Shown here one piece after another: positions 27,268 through 35,181 of a stretch of DNA of 64,000 nucleotides (position 1 is its first letter; every line of letters starts with the position of its first letter). The DNA comes from Ilumatobacter coccineus YM16-304 (GTDB lineage: Bacteria > Actinomycetota > Acidimicrobiia > Acidimicrobiales > Ilumatobacteraceae): positions 1,922,001-1,986,000 of the forward strand of contig NC_020520.1 of the NCBI RefSeq assembly GCF_000348785.1, in the 5' to 3' direction. The translations under genes were made by a program, and so were the position numbers. The notes under the pieces were generated by a model that saw nothing but the letters and a program-made list of their open reading frames with translations, was not told the origin of the DNA and did not search any database.

Positions 27268-27341
27268 TGGAGCGGACGACGGTAATCGAAACCGCATCAT
27301 CAGCTTGGAAGGCTGAGGTTCTACCGTTGAACTACGTCCGC
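27268..27341 (-). tRNA. tRNA-Gly (anticodon UCC)
   Basis: The minus strand folds as a cloverleaf: acceptor GCGGACG/CGTCCGC, D-arm with AGTTCAACGGTAGAA, anticodon loop CTTCCAA between CAGC and GCTG arms (anticodon TCC), T-loop TTCGATT, discriminator T and an encoded CCA. A strong hairpin follows. Confidence 0.95.
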
Positions 27342-27413
27342 AAGTAGCAGAGAGCTTAGCGGGCCGACTCCGCAACGTCTCGTTTCGGTCTCCGACCCGC
27401 TCCGCGAACCCGG

Positions 27414-27788
27414 TCAGCCGTGGCTGGCGTCGACGACGCAGAAGCGGTTGCCTTCGGTGTCGGCGATCACGATCCAGTCGGGGTCGTCGTCGTACGAGTC
27501 CCAGTCGACCCGCTGCGCCCCGAGCGACACGAGTCGCTCCACCTCGCTGCGTTGTTCGGCGGCCGAGTCGACGATCAGGTCGATGTGCAGCCGCGGGTGT
27601 TCGCTCGCCGGGGTGTCGGCGTGCTGGATCGCCAGGCGGGTCCCTTCGCCCGACGGCGGACGCAGGATCGTGAAGCCGTTCTCGGTGCCGTCGAAGCGCA
27701 CCACGTCGTAGCCCATCGCCGCCGACCAGAAGGCCACGGCCCGGTCGACGTCGTCGGCCCCGATCACGATCGTTCCCAAACGCACCAT
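27414..27788 (-). CDS. VOC (glyoxalase/bleomycin resistance)-family protein
   Basis: 124 residues from the ATG at 27788; an in-frame ATG at 27839 would add 17 atypical residues. The beta-alpha-beta-beta-beta repeats of the VOC fold are visible: LGTIVIGADDVDRAVAFWSAA, HIDLIVDSAAEQRSEVERL and WIVIADTEGNRFCVVD. A His and the terminal Glu are candidate metal ligands (HPRLHIDL, DTEGN). Specific function unknown. Confidence 0.82.
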   Translation of the reverse strand: MVRLGTIVIGADDVDRAVAFWSAAMGYDVVRFDGTENGFTILRPPSGEGTRLAIQHADTPASEHPRLHIDLIVDSAAEQRSEVERLVSLGAQRVDWDSYDDDPDWIVIADTEGNRFCVVDASHG

Positions 27789-27899
27789 CGACCCAGATTG
27801 CCAGATGGTGCCGCACGCAGCCAGCAGCTGATTCGCCATGGGTGTGCTCGGATGTGGGCGAATCGGCTGATCGCCCGCATACTCGCATCCGACGTTGCC

Positions 27900-28640
27900 A
27901 TGACTTCCCGCCCCGCCTCCGACGTGCCCGAGTCACTCGTCCAGCGCGTCCGCAAACTGCTCGACAAGGCCGAGGCCACCACCAACGTGCACGAGGCCGA
28001 GGCGTTCTCGCAGAAGGCGGCGCAACTCGTCGCGCTGCATCGCATCTCACCGGAGCGGCTCGAGGCGGTGGGTCGTGGCGATGGTGAGCTCGGCATCGTG
28101 GAGATCAACGTCGGCCGCGGCGCGTACGTGCGAGCCCGGCTGGCTCTGCTCGCGGCGGTGAGCGAGCCGCACGACGTGCGCGTCGTGTACCAGGCCACGC
28201 CCGCCGGGACCATCGGCTTCGCTGCCGGTTTCCGGCGTGATCTCGATGTGGTCGAGATGCTCTACGAGTCGCTCCACCAGCAGGCCTCGGCGCAGATGGC
28301 CGAGATCAAGCGGGGGAGTGGGGGCGCCACCCAGCGCTATCGCCGGTCGTTCCTGTTCGGGTTCGCCGACCGGGTCGGTCAGATCCTCGCCGAAGCGAAG
28401 GCCGGAGCCGAAGAGGCCGTGGTGCAGGCGCAGGCATCGAGTACGGCGCTGGCGATTCGTGAGCGCCGTGAAGAGGTCGATGGGTACGTCCGCGAGTCGT
28501 GGGGGCGCGTTCGAGCGGCGGCAGCACCGACTTCGGTGGGTCCCGACGGCTGGCACAGCGGCGCCAAGGCAGCCGAACGGGCCGACGTCGGGCGTAAGCG
28601 GGTCGGTGGCCGACGCGGTCTCGGCCGAGGCCGACGGTGA
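27900..28640 (+). CDS. DUF2786 protein
   Basis: 246 residues from the ATG at 27900 (an ATG at 27852 is possible). The N-terminal ~45 residues, VQRVRKLLDKAEATTNVHEAEAFSQKAAQLVALH, are the DUF2786 signature. A central mixed domain follows, then a basic C-terminal tail (about 215-246) that may touch nucleic acid. The last four bases overlap the next gene (GTGA), so the two are coupled. Role unknown. Confidence 0.82.
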   Translation: MTSRPASDVPESLVQRVRKLLDKAEATTNVHEAEAFSQKAAQLVALHRISPERLEAVGRGDGELGIVEINVGRGAYVRARLALLAAVSEPHDVRVVYQATPAGTIGFAAGFRRDLDVVEMLYESLHQQASAQMAEIKRGSGGATQRYRRSFLFGFADRVGQILAEAKAGAEEAVVQAQASSTALAIRERREEVDGYVRESWGRVRAAAAPTSVGPDGWHSGAKAAERADVGRKRVGGRRGLGRGRR

Positions 28641-29113
28641 TCGATCGTCAACGTTCCGAGGTCTACGCGGCCGAGTTGGCCGCGTTCGACGGCACCGACC
28701 TCGAGGTCGTGCGTCCGCTCGGCGACGTCGTCACGCTGATCCACACCGTGGTCGCAGGCGAGTGGTGGCCCGGCCCGACCGTCACCGCGGTGGCGATGCG
28801 CGCCGACGCTCGGTCGTCGTGTGCTCGCACGGTTCCCGGCGGGGTCGAAGTCCGACTCGCCACGCCGCAGGCGACGTGGGCGACCGCCGCACACGAACTC
28901 GCGCACGCGCTCGCCGGTGTCGACGCTGGCCACGACGCGCTCTACCGGCGGGCGATGCTCGACGTCGTCGAGGTCGTCACCAACACAGCAACAGGGGCGA
29001 GGCGCGGGCTCCTCCACGTCGAGCAACTCGCCGGCGCGTACCGCGCCGCGGGCCTCGATGTCGCCGACCGCACCTGGCCGCGCCCCGACGCCGGCGGACC
29101 CATCGCCCTCTGA
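28637..29113 (+). CDS. Putative zinc metallohydrolase (TIGR04338-like)
   Basis: 158 residues from the GTG at 28637. The motif HELAHALAGVDAGHD (His-Glu-x-x-His followed by a third His) marks a small zincin-type active site, as in the TIGR04338 metallohydrolases of mycobacteria. The N-terminal RQRSEVYAAE also fits that family. DUF2786 and such metallohydrolase genes as a coupled pair suggest a shared process. No signal peptide; cytosolic. Confidence 0.72.
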   Translation: MIDRQRSEVYAAELAAFDGTDLEVVRPLGDVVTLIHTVVAGEWWPGPTVTAVAMRADARSSCARTVPGGVEVRLATPQATWATAAHELAHALAGVDAGHDALYRRAMLDVVEVVTNTATGARRGLLHVEQLAGAYRAAGLDVADRTWPRPDAGGPIAL

Positions 29114-29122
29114 CCGCTGCGT

Positions 29123-29145
29123 CATCCGGTGTCAGACACCAGATG
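29123..29145. repeat. Short palindrome, copy 2 (CATC-CGGTGTC-A-GACACCA-GATG)
   Basis: It shares GGTGTC-A-GACACC with the palindrome at 312-326 and extends it with CATC/GATG arms. A third, partial relative (TGTCAGGCACC) follows at 29151. It lies 48 bp before the response regulator start. Confidence 0.5.
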
Positions 29146-29192
29146 ATGGATGTCAGGCACCGTTCGCACTGCCGCGGCTATGGTGACCTGCC

Positions 29193-29858
29193 GTGGGGGA
29201 GCGGAAACTGCGAGTCGTCGTCGCCGACGATTCACTGCTGATCCGCCAGGGTGTGGTCGCCCTCTTCTCGATCATCGACGACGTCGAGGTGGTCGCCGAG
29301 TGTGACGATCTACCGACCCTGCTCGATGCGGTGGCCGAGCATCGTCCCGACGTGGTGCTCACCGATGTGTGCATGCCGCCCACCCTCACCGACGAGGGGA
29401 TCCAGGCCGCGGCCACGATCCGGGCCGACCATCCGGGCACGGGCGTGCTCGTGCTCAGCCAGTACGCGGAGGCCGAGAACGTGCTGGCGCTGTTCGACAA
29501 CGGTTCCGAAGGCGTCGGCTACCTGCTCAAGGAGCGGGTCAGCGACCCCGACGAACTGGGCCGAGCCATCCGCTCGGTCGGCGCCGGCGGGTCGGTCGTC
29601 GACCCGCAGATCGTCGAAGTGCTGCTGTCGGCTCGCGGTGGGGGTACCTCGGCCGTCGATCGGCTCACACCGCGCGAACGCGACGTGATGGGGCTCATCG
29701 CCGAGGGGTACAACAACGCGTCGATCGGCGAGCGACTCGTCTTGAGCGAGCGGGCCGTGGCGAAACACATCAACTCGATCTTCTCCAAGCTCGACCTCGG
29801 CGAAGACGACGAAGTGCACAAGCGAGTCCGCGCGGTGCTCACGTGGCTCGCTCACTGA
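29193..29858 (+). CDS. NarL/LuxR-family response regulator
   Basis: 221 residues from a GTG at 29193. Receiver domain (about 6-125) with the acidic pair ADD at 11-13, phospho-acceptor Asp58 in VLTDVCMP and Lys in YLLKERV. The LuxR-type helix-turn-helix (about 155-215) contains LTPRERDVMGLIAEGYNNASIG. The histidine kinase gene starts inside its last 16 bases, so the pair is co-translated. Confidence 0.92.
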   Translation: MGERKLRVVVADDSLLIRQGVVALFSIIDDVEVVAECDDLPTLLDAVAEHRPDVVLTDVCMPPTLTDEGIQAAATIRADHPGTGVLVLSQYAEAENVLALFDNGSEGVGYLLKERVSDPDELGRAIRSVGAGGSVVDPQIVEVLLSARGGGTSAVDRLTPRERDVMGLIAEGYNNASIGERLVLSERAVAKHINSIFSKLDLGEDDEVHKRVRAVLTWLAH

Positions 29859-31093
29859 CGTTCTTCGGCCCGGCGACCGTCGACGGGGAGGCCGACATCT
29901 GGATCCAGCGGATGCGACTCCAGTTCCGTTTCAACCAGATCTATGCGCTCGTCGTGCTCGTGTTCGGCACCGTGTTGGCGTTCACGATCGTCGACACCTG
30001 GTGGTCGCTGCTGTTTCTCGGTGCGCTCGCCGCCGACGTCGTGCTGGTCCAGGTCTTCCTCGCCAGGCTGACCGCCGACAACTTCGTCACCACCGGCATC
30101 GTGCTCACCGCTGCGTTGTGGGTGCTCGGCATCGTGCTCGCACCGCTCGTGCCGTTCGCCCTGCCGATCCTGATCTTCATGCTGCTCGTGCCGATGCAGG
30201 GGGTGGCGCCGCTCGTCGACCCGCACGAGATCGGTTGGTTCATCGGGGCGTGCGCGCTGGCGATCGCCGTGATGACCGCGCTCGCCGTGTTCCTCGAGAG
30301 CCCGATCCAGGAGCAACTGCCGTCGTGGATGCGCAACACGATCCTGATCGTCGGCGTGGGCGCGTTCGCGTTCGTCGCCGGGGAAGTGGTGCGTGACACG
30401 CACGCCCGCCACGTCGCCGGCGTCGAACGACTCGTCGACAGCAACACCGCGCTCCGCTCGTCGCGCTCGCGCCTCGTCGGGGTGGCCGATGCCGAACGGC
30501 GACGCCTCGAACGAGATCTGCACGATGGCGCGCAGCAGCGGCTCACCGCCCTCACGATCCGGCTCCGGTTGCTCGCCGCGAAGCACCCCGATGCGGCCGA
30601 TGGCGTCGACGAGCTCATCGACGAGGTGCAGTTGGCGATCGACGACCTCCGCGCGGTGGCACACGGTCTGTATCCGCCGCTGCTCGAACGGCGCGGCCTC
30701 GGCGAAGCGCTCGGAGCGACGGCACGCCGGTCCCCGATCGACGTGGTCGTGAACGCCGACGGCATCGGACGCTACGACGAGTCGGTCGAGACCGCCGTGT
30801 ACTTCTCCTGCCTCGAAGCGATCACGAACGCGACGAAGTACGCGGGCGCCGACGCCACCGTCACGATCGACCTCACCGAAGCCGAGGAGCACCTCCAGGT
30901 GCAGATCGCCGACGATGGACCGGGCTTCGACCCGGAGGTCGTCGGTGAGGGAAGTGGTCTGCGGAACATGACGGACCGGATCGCGGCGGTCGACGCCGAT
31001 CTGCGCATCGACACCTCGCCGGGCAACGGCGTGCGGGTCACGGCGTCGATCCCGGTCTCGACCGATGGGGGTGCAGGGACCCCCACGGCCTGA
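29843..31093 (+). CDS. Membrane sensor histidine kinase (HisKA_3, DesK/NarX type)
   Basis: Up to 416 residues from the GTG at 29843; an ATG at 29911 (MRLQFRFNQIY) is a good alternative just before the first helix. Five or six membrane segments occupy ~25-190. The dimerisation box is ERRRLERDLHDGAQQRL with the phospho-His, and the ATPase domain has EAITNATKYA (N box), DDGPGFDP (G1) and GSGLRNM (G2). No extracellular sensor domain is seen, so it probably senses something in or near the membrane. It pairs with the overlapping regulator gene. Confidence 0.9.
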   Translation: MARSLTFFGPATVDGEADIWIQRMRLQFRFNQIYALVVLVFGTVLAFTIVDTWWSLLFLGALAADVVLVQVFLARLTADNFVTTGIVLTAALWVLGIVLAPLVPFALPILIFMLLVPMQGVAPLVDPHEIGWFIGACALAIAVMTALAVFLESPIQEQLPSWMRNTILIVGVGAFAFVAGEVVRDTHARHVAGVERLVDSNTALRSSRSRLVGVADAERRRLERDLHDGAQQRLTALTIRLRLLAAKHPDAADGVDELIDEVQLAIDDLRAVAHGLYPPLLERRGLGEALGATARRSPIDVVVNADGIGRYDESVETAVYFSCLEAITNATKYAGADATVTIDLTEAEEHLQVQIADDGPGFDPEVVGEGSGLRNMTDRIAAVDADLRIDTSPGNGVRVTASIPVSTDGGAGTPTA

Positions 31094-31165
31094 CCTTCCT
31101 CAGCCCCTGCAACAACACCATCCACCACCATCGCCTCACATCGACGATTGCTCGACGATGGAGAC

Positions 31166-33727
31166 ATGATTCGCACCTCCTTCCCGACGACCCTTCGCAC
31201 CGTGGCACTCACGCTCGCCGTGGCCTCAGGTGCAGCGTCGTGCGCCTCGACGTCGTCGGGCGGCACCTCGGTCGACGCCGACGATCAGGCGAGCACGACT
31301 GACCCGGTCGACGACGGCGACGGCGACGGCGGCCGGGCCGACGGTGACACCGGGAGCGACCCGGTCGATGCGCCGGTCGACGACGAGGCCGACGGTGAGG
31401 CCGAGGGTGGGGCCGACGGCGAGGCGTCGGGCATCCGGGCAGGCGACGGCGACTCGGTTGCCGATCCGGCGCCGGTCGACCTCGAGGTCGGAGCGATCGA
31501 GCTGACGGCCGACACCGATGCCACCGTGTCGACGCTCGACGACGGACGAACCGTCGTGCAGGGGACCGTCACGGTGCCGACCGCCGGCGCCGACGTCGAA
31601 CTCGCCGATGCCGACATCGCCGTGGGCATCGGGCCCGACGGCGAGCCGAGCATCTCCGGCACCGCCCGCGTGCCGTTCCCGACCGAGGGAAAGTTCGCCG
31701 ACGCCGAGATCAACCAGCTCCCGATCGGCGAGATGGGCAGCGCCTACGGCCGTGACCTCGCGCACCTCGGAGCGCACCTGCACGACGACACTCGCTACCT
31801 GTTCTTCGCCTTCGACGGTGGCCTCGACGTGTCGCTCCCGTTCGCCGGTGAGCCCGGCTACGAGGCGCTGCCGTCGACGATCGCCGTGCCGACCGGCGTG
31901 TCGGCCGCCCTCGTCCTCGACCCGACCGACCCGTACTTCTACGTCGGCACGAACTGCCCCGACCTCAGCAAGGACGACGACGAGCCAGAGCAGAACGACG
32001 ACAAGGACCGCGACGACTCGAAGCAGAGCGACGAGCGTGACCGCGACCAGAGCGACGACGGCCAGAACGACGACGAGTCGGGCGAGGCGTACTACACGAT
32101 CGAGCCGTCGAGCCTGCCTGCCGGGCAGGAGTGCGGTATCGGCATCTCGAACAACGGCAACATCCCGGCGCCGGCCACCGGCCTCGGTGACGCATTCACC
32201 GGCCACGTCGTGGTCGACGGCATCGTCCCGCTCTACGCCGGGATCGAGCTCGACGGTTCGGCCGTGATCGCACTGCGTGACCCCGGCGTCCGCACGGTCG
32301 GCTGGGGTGACGTGCTCGCCACCGTCCCGCTGATCGACTCGCTCATCGACATCCAGATCCCGTTGGCCGACGCCGCCGTCGAGATCCAGGCCGAGAGCAC
32401 CCGGATCGGTGTGGCGTACGACGGCGCGATCGGCGGATCGAACCCGACCTACGAACTGCCGCTCGTCGGCATGCCGATCACCATCCCGACCACGGGCTCG
32501 GTCGAGTGGGACGCTCGCTTCGGGTTCGTCGACGACGGCAGCGGCACCTGGCGCATCGACCCGGCGAGCTACGCCGAAGTGTCGGGCGAGTTCGGCGTCG
32601 GTCTCGGACAGTTCGGTGAGCTGATCGGGATGGAACTGTCCGACGTGGCCAGCCAGTCGGGTTCGTTCCGCATCGATTCGACCGGCGTGACCGCTCGCGG
32701 CCAGTCGCAGCTCCAGATCCACCCGGCGCTCCGCTCGGGAGCCGCAGCCGACTATGCGCTGCGCATCGACGCTGCCGACTGGTTGCAGAGCAGCCTCGAG
32801 TTCGTCGCCGACGTCGAGTTGGCGGGCCACACGATCGCCGCTGCCGACGTGGTGGTCGGCGGTGACGGCATCGCCGTGGCTGGCGAGGTCGACTTCGGCT
32901 TCGCTCGGGCGGCGCTCAGCGGCTCGATCGACTCGACCGGCTTCGAACTGGCCGGCGAGGCGGGCATCGACCTCTCGATCGACGGGCTCGCCGAAGCGTC
33001 ACGCTCGGTCACCGAAGGAATCACCTCGCTGATCACCGAAGTGGAACAACTCGACGGTGAGATCGACCGTGCCCGGGCCGAGGTTCGGGAGAACCGGCGC
33101 AACCGAGACGACGCGTTCATCGGTGCCAAGAGCTTCCTGCAGAACGCGATCGATTCGCTCGACGAGCTCGACAGCGAGACGGCTGAGAAGGAAGCTCGCA
33201 TCGCCGAGCTGCGCCGCAAGATCGCCGACGAGCAGGACTGGTACGACGGTTTGAGCGCCGGCAAGAAGGTCCTCGAGTGGACCGCTCACTCGGCCCGTCT
33301 GACCGTGTGGCGGGGTGAGATCGCGACCCTCAACGTTCGGATCTTCGCCATCGACGACGTCTACCGTCCCGCAGCCGTCGGCGTGCTCACCGGAGCGCAG
33401 GAAGCACTCGACCTGATCCAGGCGGGACTCGATGCGCTCCCGGTCGACACCAACCCGAAGGTCGCGGTGCTGCTCCTCACCCGCAACGGCCTGATCGGAG
33501 CGCTCGAACTCGCTCGGGGTACGGCCGAACTGTTCGAGATCGAGGGCTCGCTTCGCGGCAACGTGGCGATGCGTCTCGCCTCCGACGGCATCGGCGGCTC
33601 GTTCAGCGGTGAGCTCTGCGGCCCCAACCGGTGCACGGCGTTGCCGGGTGGCCGAGTCGAGTTGGGTGCCGACACGGCGATCTGCGTCGAGCTTCCCGGA
33701 TTGGGCGAGAAGTGCCTGGCGTTCTGA
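31166..33727 (+). CDS. Large secreted lipoprotein-like protein with acidic linkers and a coiled coil
   Basis: 853 residues from the ATG at 31166. The signal peptide ends near VASGAASC, a plausible but weak lipobox. A long Asp/Glu/Gly-rich stretch (about 30-90) and a second acidic insert (about 265-315) are unlike any family I recognise. The rest is beta-rich, with repeated 'I-P-L-A-D-A-A-V' type strands. A helical coiled coil lies near 620-690 (EVEQLDGEIDRARAEV). A Cys-containing C-terminus (GELCGPNRC) closes it. The receiver-only gene begins two bases after its stop. Confidence 0.7.
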   Translation: MIRTSFPTTLRTVALTLAVASGAASCASTSSGGTSVDADDQASTTDPVDDGDGDGGRADGDTGSDPVDAPVDDEADGEAEGGADGEASGIRAGDGDSVADPAPVDLEVGAIELTADTDATVSTLDDGRTVVQGTVTVPTAGADVELADADIAVGIGPDGEPSISGTARVPFPTEGKFADAEINQLPIGEMGSAYGRDLAHLGAHLHDDTRYLFFAFDGGLDVSLPFAGEPGYEALPSTIAVPTGVSAALVLDPTDPYFYVGTNCPDLSKDDDEPEQNDDKDRDDSKQSDERDRDQSDDGQNDDESGEAYYTIEPSSLPAGQECGIGISNNGNIPAPATGLGDAFTGHVVVDGIVPLYAGIELDGSAVIALRDPGVRTVGWGDVLATVPLIDSLIDIQIPLADAAVEIQAESTRIGVAYDGAIGGSNPTYELPLVGMPITIPTTGSVEWDARFGFVDDGSGTWRIDPASYAEVSGEFGVGLGQFGELIGMELSDVASQSGSFRIDSTGVTARGQSQLQIHPALRSGAAADYALRIDAADWLQSSLEFVADVELAGHTIAAADVVVGGDGIAVAGEVDFGFARAALSGSIDSTGFELAGEAGIDLSIDGLAEASRSVTEGITSLITEVEQLDGEIDRARAEVRENRRNRDDAFIGAKSFLQNAIDSLDELDSETAEKEARIAELRRKIADEQDWYDGLSAGKKVLEWTAHSARLTVWRGEIATLNVRIFAIDDVYRPAAVGVLTGAQEALDLIQAGLDALPVDTNPKVAVLLLTRNGLIGALELARGTAELFEIEGSLRGNVAMRLASDGIGGSFSGELCGPNRCTALPGGRVELGADTAICVELPGLGEKCLAF

Positions 33728-33729
33728 GC

Positions 33730-34077
33730 GTGCTGATCGTCGACGACGACCCCTCGATGGGTCGGCTGATGGCCGACCTGGTCGTGGCCGGCGGGGGAGC
33801 GGTGTGCGACATCGCCGGGAGCGGCGAGGCAGCGCTCGACACGCTCGCGACCGTTTCGTGCCCCGACCTGGTGTTGCTCGACGTCAACCTGCCGGGCATC
33901 GACGGCATCGAGACCGCCCACCGGATGCTGGCGCGTTGGCCGGCGCTGCGGGTCGTGCTGACCTCGACCGAGGCACTGGCCGATCTGCCCGCCGACCTGC
34001 TCGACGGCGGGGTGAGCGAGTTCGTTCCGAAAGTCGAGCTAGGCCCGGATCGAGTCGGCGCGCTCCTCGCCGGGTGA
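33730..34077 (+). CDS. Stand-alone receiver (REC) domain protein
   Basis: 115 residues from a GTG at 33730; a GTG at 33712 overlapping the upstream gene is possible. Acidic triplet VDDD (5-7), phospho-acceptor Asp51 in VLLDVNLPG, Thr/Ser in LTSTEAL and Lys in FVPK are all present. There is no output domain, like CheY- or Spo0F-type relay proteins. No kinase is adjacent; the nearest is at 29843. Confidence 0.85.
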   Translation: MLIVDDDPSMGRLMADLVVAGGGAVCDIAGSGEAALDTLATVSCPDLVLLDVNLPGIDGIETAHRMLARWPALRVVLTSTEALADLPADLLDGGVSEFVPKVELGPDRVGALLAG

Positions 34078-34124
34078 TCGTGCCCGACCCGTCTGTCACC
34101 CCGGTAGGTTCATCCACTCACATA

Positions 34125-34202
34125 CGGGGTGTAGCGCAGCTTGGTTAGCGCGCCTGCTTTGGGAGCAGGAGGCCGGGAGTTCGAATCTCCCCACCCCGAC
34201 CA
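34125..34202 (+). tRNA. tRNA-Pro (anticodon UGG)
   Basis: Acceptor CGGGGTG pairs with CACCCCG. The anticodon arm is CCTGC-TTTGGGA-GCAGG (anticodon TGG), the T-loop TTCGAAT, and CCA is encoded. Its 3' 45 bases recur at 34805 and 47153, so it is the attachment site of the island that follows. The gene itself is intact. Confidence 0.96.
34158..34202 (+). other. att site 1 (native 3' end of tRNA-Pro)
   Basis: This 45-bp segment, from the anticodon loop to CCA, is the reference copy for the two partial duplicates downstream. It marks the left edge of the inserted DNA. Confidence 0.85.
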
Positions 34203-34204
34203 TT

Positions 34205-34228
34205 CCGAGCTGGTGTTTTCCAGCTCGG
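34205..34228 (+). terminator. Hairpin after tRNA-Pro
   Basis: CCGAGCTGG and CCAGCTCGG pair around TGTTTT. Equivalent hairpins follow the att copies at 34852-34873 and 47197-47224, so this element was duplicated with the tRNA end. Confidence 0.75.
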
Positions 34229-34259
34229 CGTTTGGCTTACCGGTGCTCTGCTGTTCGGA

Positions 34260-34619
34260 GTGCTGGTCCGAGAGTCGGGTCACCGCCGAAGGCACGCAGC
34301 GTGGGGCAAGCTGTCATCGATACAGGCCGAGACACTCGGTCCCTACGCTTCGGCGCTGCCCGACGAACTCCGATACGAGTTACTGATGGAGTATGGCAAG
34401 GCCGTCTTCCGCGGTGGAGACGTGGCGCTCGACGTCGGTGGACGGCAACCGGCAACGACGACAGCGCCGATCGACGCCATGGAGCTCATCACGGCGGCCC
34501 TCAAGGCAGCCTCGGCGGCTGGCGGGGCAGTGGAGTCCGCTGCGAAGGCGAGGACCGCGACGTCGAGCGAGGCAGCTCCAGAGGCGGCGAAGCACGGCGT
34601 GCCAAACAACGTGCGTTGA
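34260..34619 (+). CDS. Small hypothetical protein inside the island
   Basis: Up to 119 residues. The middle part, LPDELRYELLMEYGKAVFRG, looks folded; the end is an Ala-rich helix. It is the only plausible frame between att copies 1 and 2. No strong ribosome binding site; an internal ATG at 34386 is possible. Unrecognised, perhaps the tail of a decayed gene. Confidence 0.3.
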   Translation: MLVRESGHRRRHAAWGKLSSIQAETLGPYASALPDELRYELLMEYGKAVFRGGDVALDVGGRQPATTTAPIDAMELITAALKAASAAGGAVESAAKARTATSSEAAPEAAKHGVPNNVR

Positions 34620-34946
34620 GGCGACTGCGGCGAGCGGGCTCCCGGGCGGAACATGTATCGCATATGTATCAATCCGGCGTGCACCGCCTTGTGACGCCTC
34701 GTTCGGCTGTTCGTGTTCTGTCCTGACGTCACCCCAGCTAGACCGGTAGAAATCGGCGAAATCCAGCACGAAACGGCATTCGCCGAGAACCCCCATTTTT
34801 CGGATTTGGGAGCAGGAGGCCGGGAGCTCGAATCTCCCCACCCCGACCACGTGGGCTGGCGATCTCCAGCCCAGCGATCGGCTTGACACGCGTTGCTGTC
34901 ATCGATGTATCAGTCCTTGGGTGGCGGAATATCGAGGAGAGCGCCG
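34620..34946. other. Non-coding stretch holding att copy 2
   Basis: No supported gene. It contains ATGTATC repeats near 34652-34673, related to one at 34904-34911, the att-like duplicate at 34805-34849 and its hairpin. Confidence 0.5.
34805..34849 (+). other. att site 2 (duplicate of tRNA-Pro 3' end)
   Basis: 45 bp identical to 34158-34202 except one T-to-C change in the T-arm. The 5' half of a tRNA is absent, so this is not a gene. The hairpin TGGGCTGG-CGATCT-CCAGCCCA follows directly. Confidence 0.88.
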
Positions 34947-35060
34947 ATGGCGTGGAAGGCAACGGGTCAGCCGACGGTCGGTAAGCAGCGCAGGAGGTGG
35001 GTCGTGCGCGTCGACGGGATCGAGCTCGGACATTGACCCCAGGACTCGACACAATCACCG
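34947..35060 (+). pseudogene. Integrase N-terminal remnant
   Basis: ATG at 34947 with a good GAGGAGAG ribosome binding site opens 29 codons ending in TGA at 35036. The peptide TVGKQRRRWVVRVDGIELG is the pattern seen at the start of actinobacterial tyrosine integrases (basic patch, then W-V-V-R-V-D). The next frame continues with DIDPRTRHNHRLR, as an integrase would after a frameshift. Position just inside an att site is where such integrases lie. The catalytic domain is gone. Confidence 0.55.
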
Positions 35061-35181
35061 GCTGAGAAGCGCATTTCTTCGGAAGCTGGTCGACCGAATG
35101 GCGCCAGTGGTAGGCAGACCGCTAGCTTTGCGCGAAGACCCGGAATGGCGGCCGGCTATAGGCGTTCTCTATGGTGTTCTG

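Noticed and set aside
29193-31093. The two-component system at 29 kb as the DosR/DosS pair
   Set aside because: The kinase has membrane segments and no GAF heme domains, so it looks like a DesK/NarX-type sensor rather than DosS.
31226-32830. Long minus-strand open frame inside the large lipoprotein gene
   Set aside because: Shadow of the plus-strand gene; no ribosome binding site and low-complexity Arg/Val/Asp content.
34805-34849. A second tRNA-Pro gene
   Set aside because: Only the anticodon-loop-to-CCA half is present; no 5' half, so it is an att duplicate.
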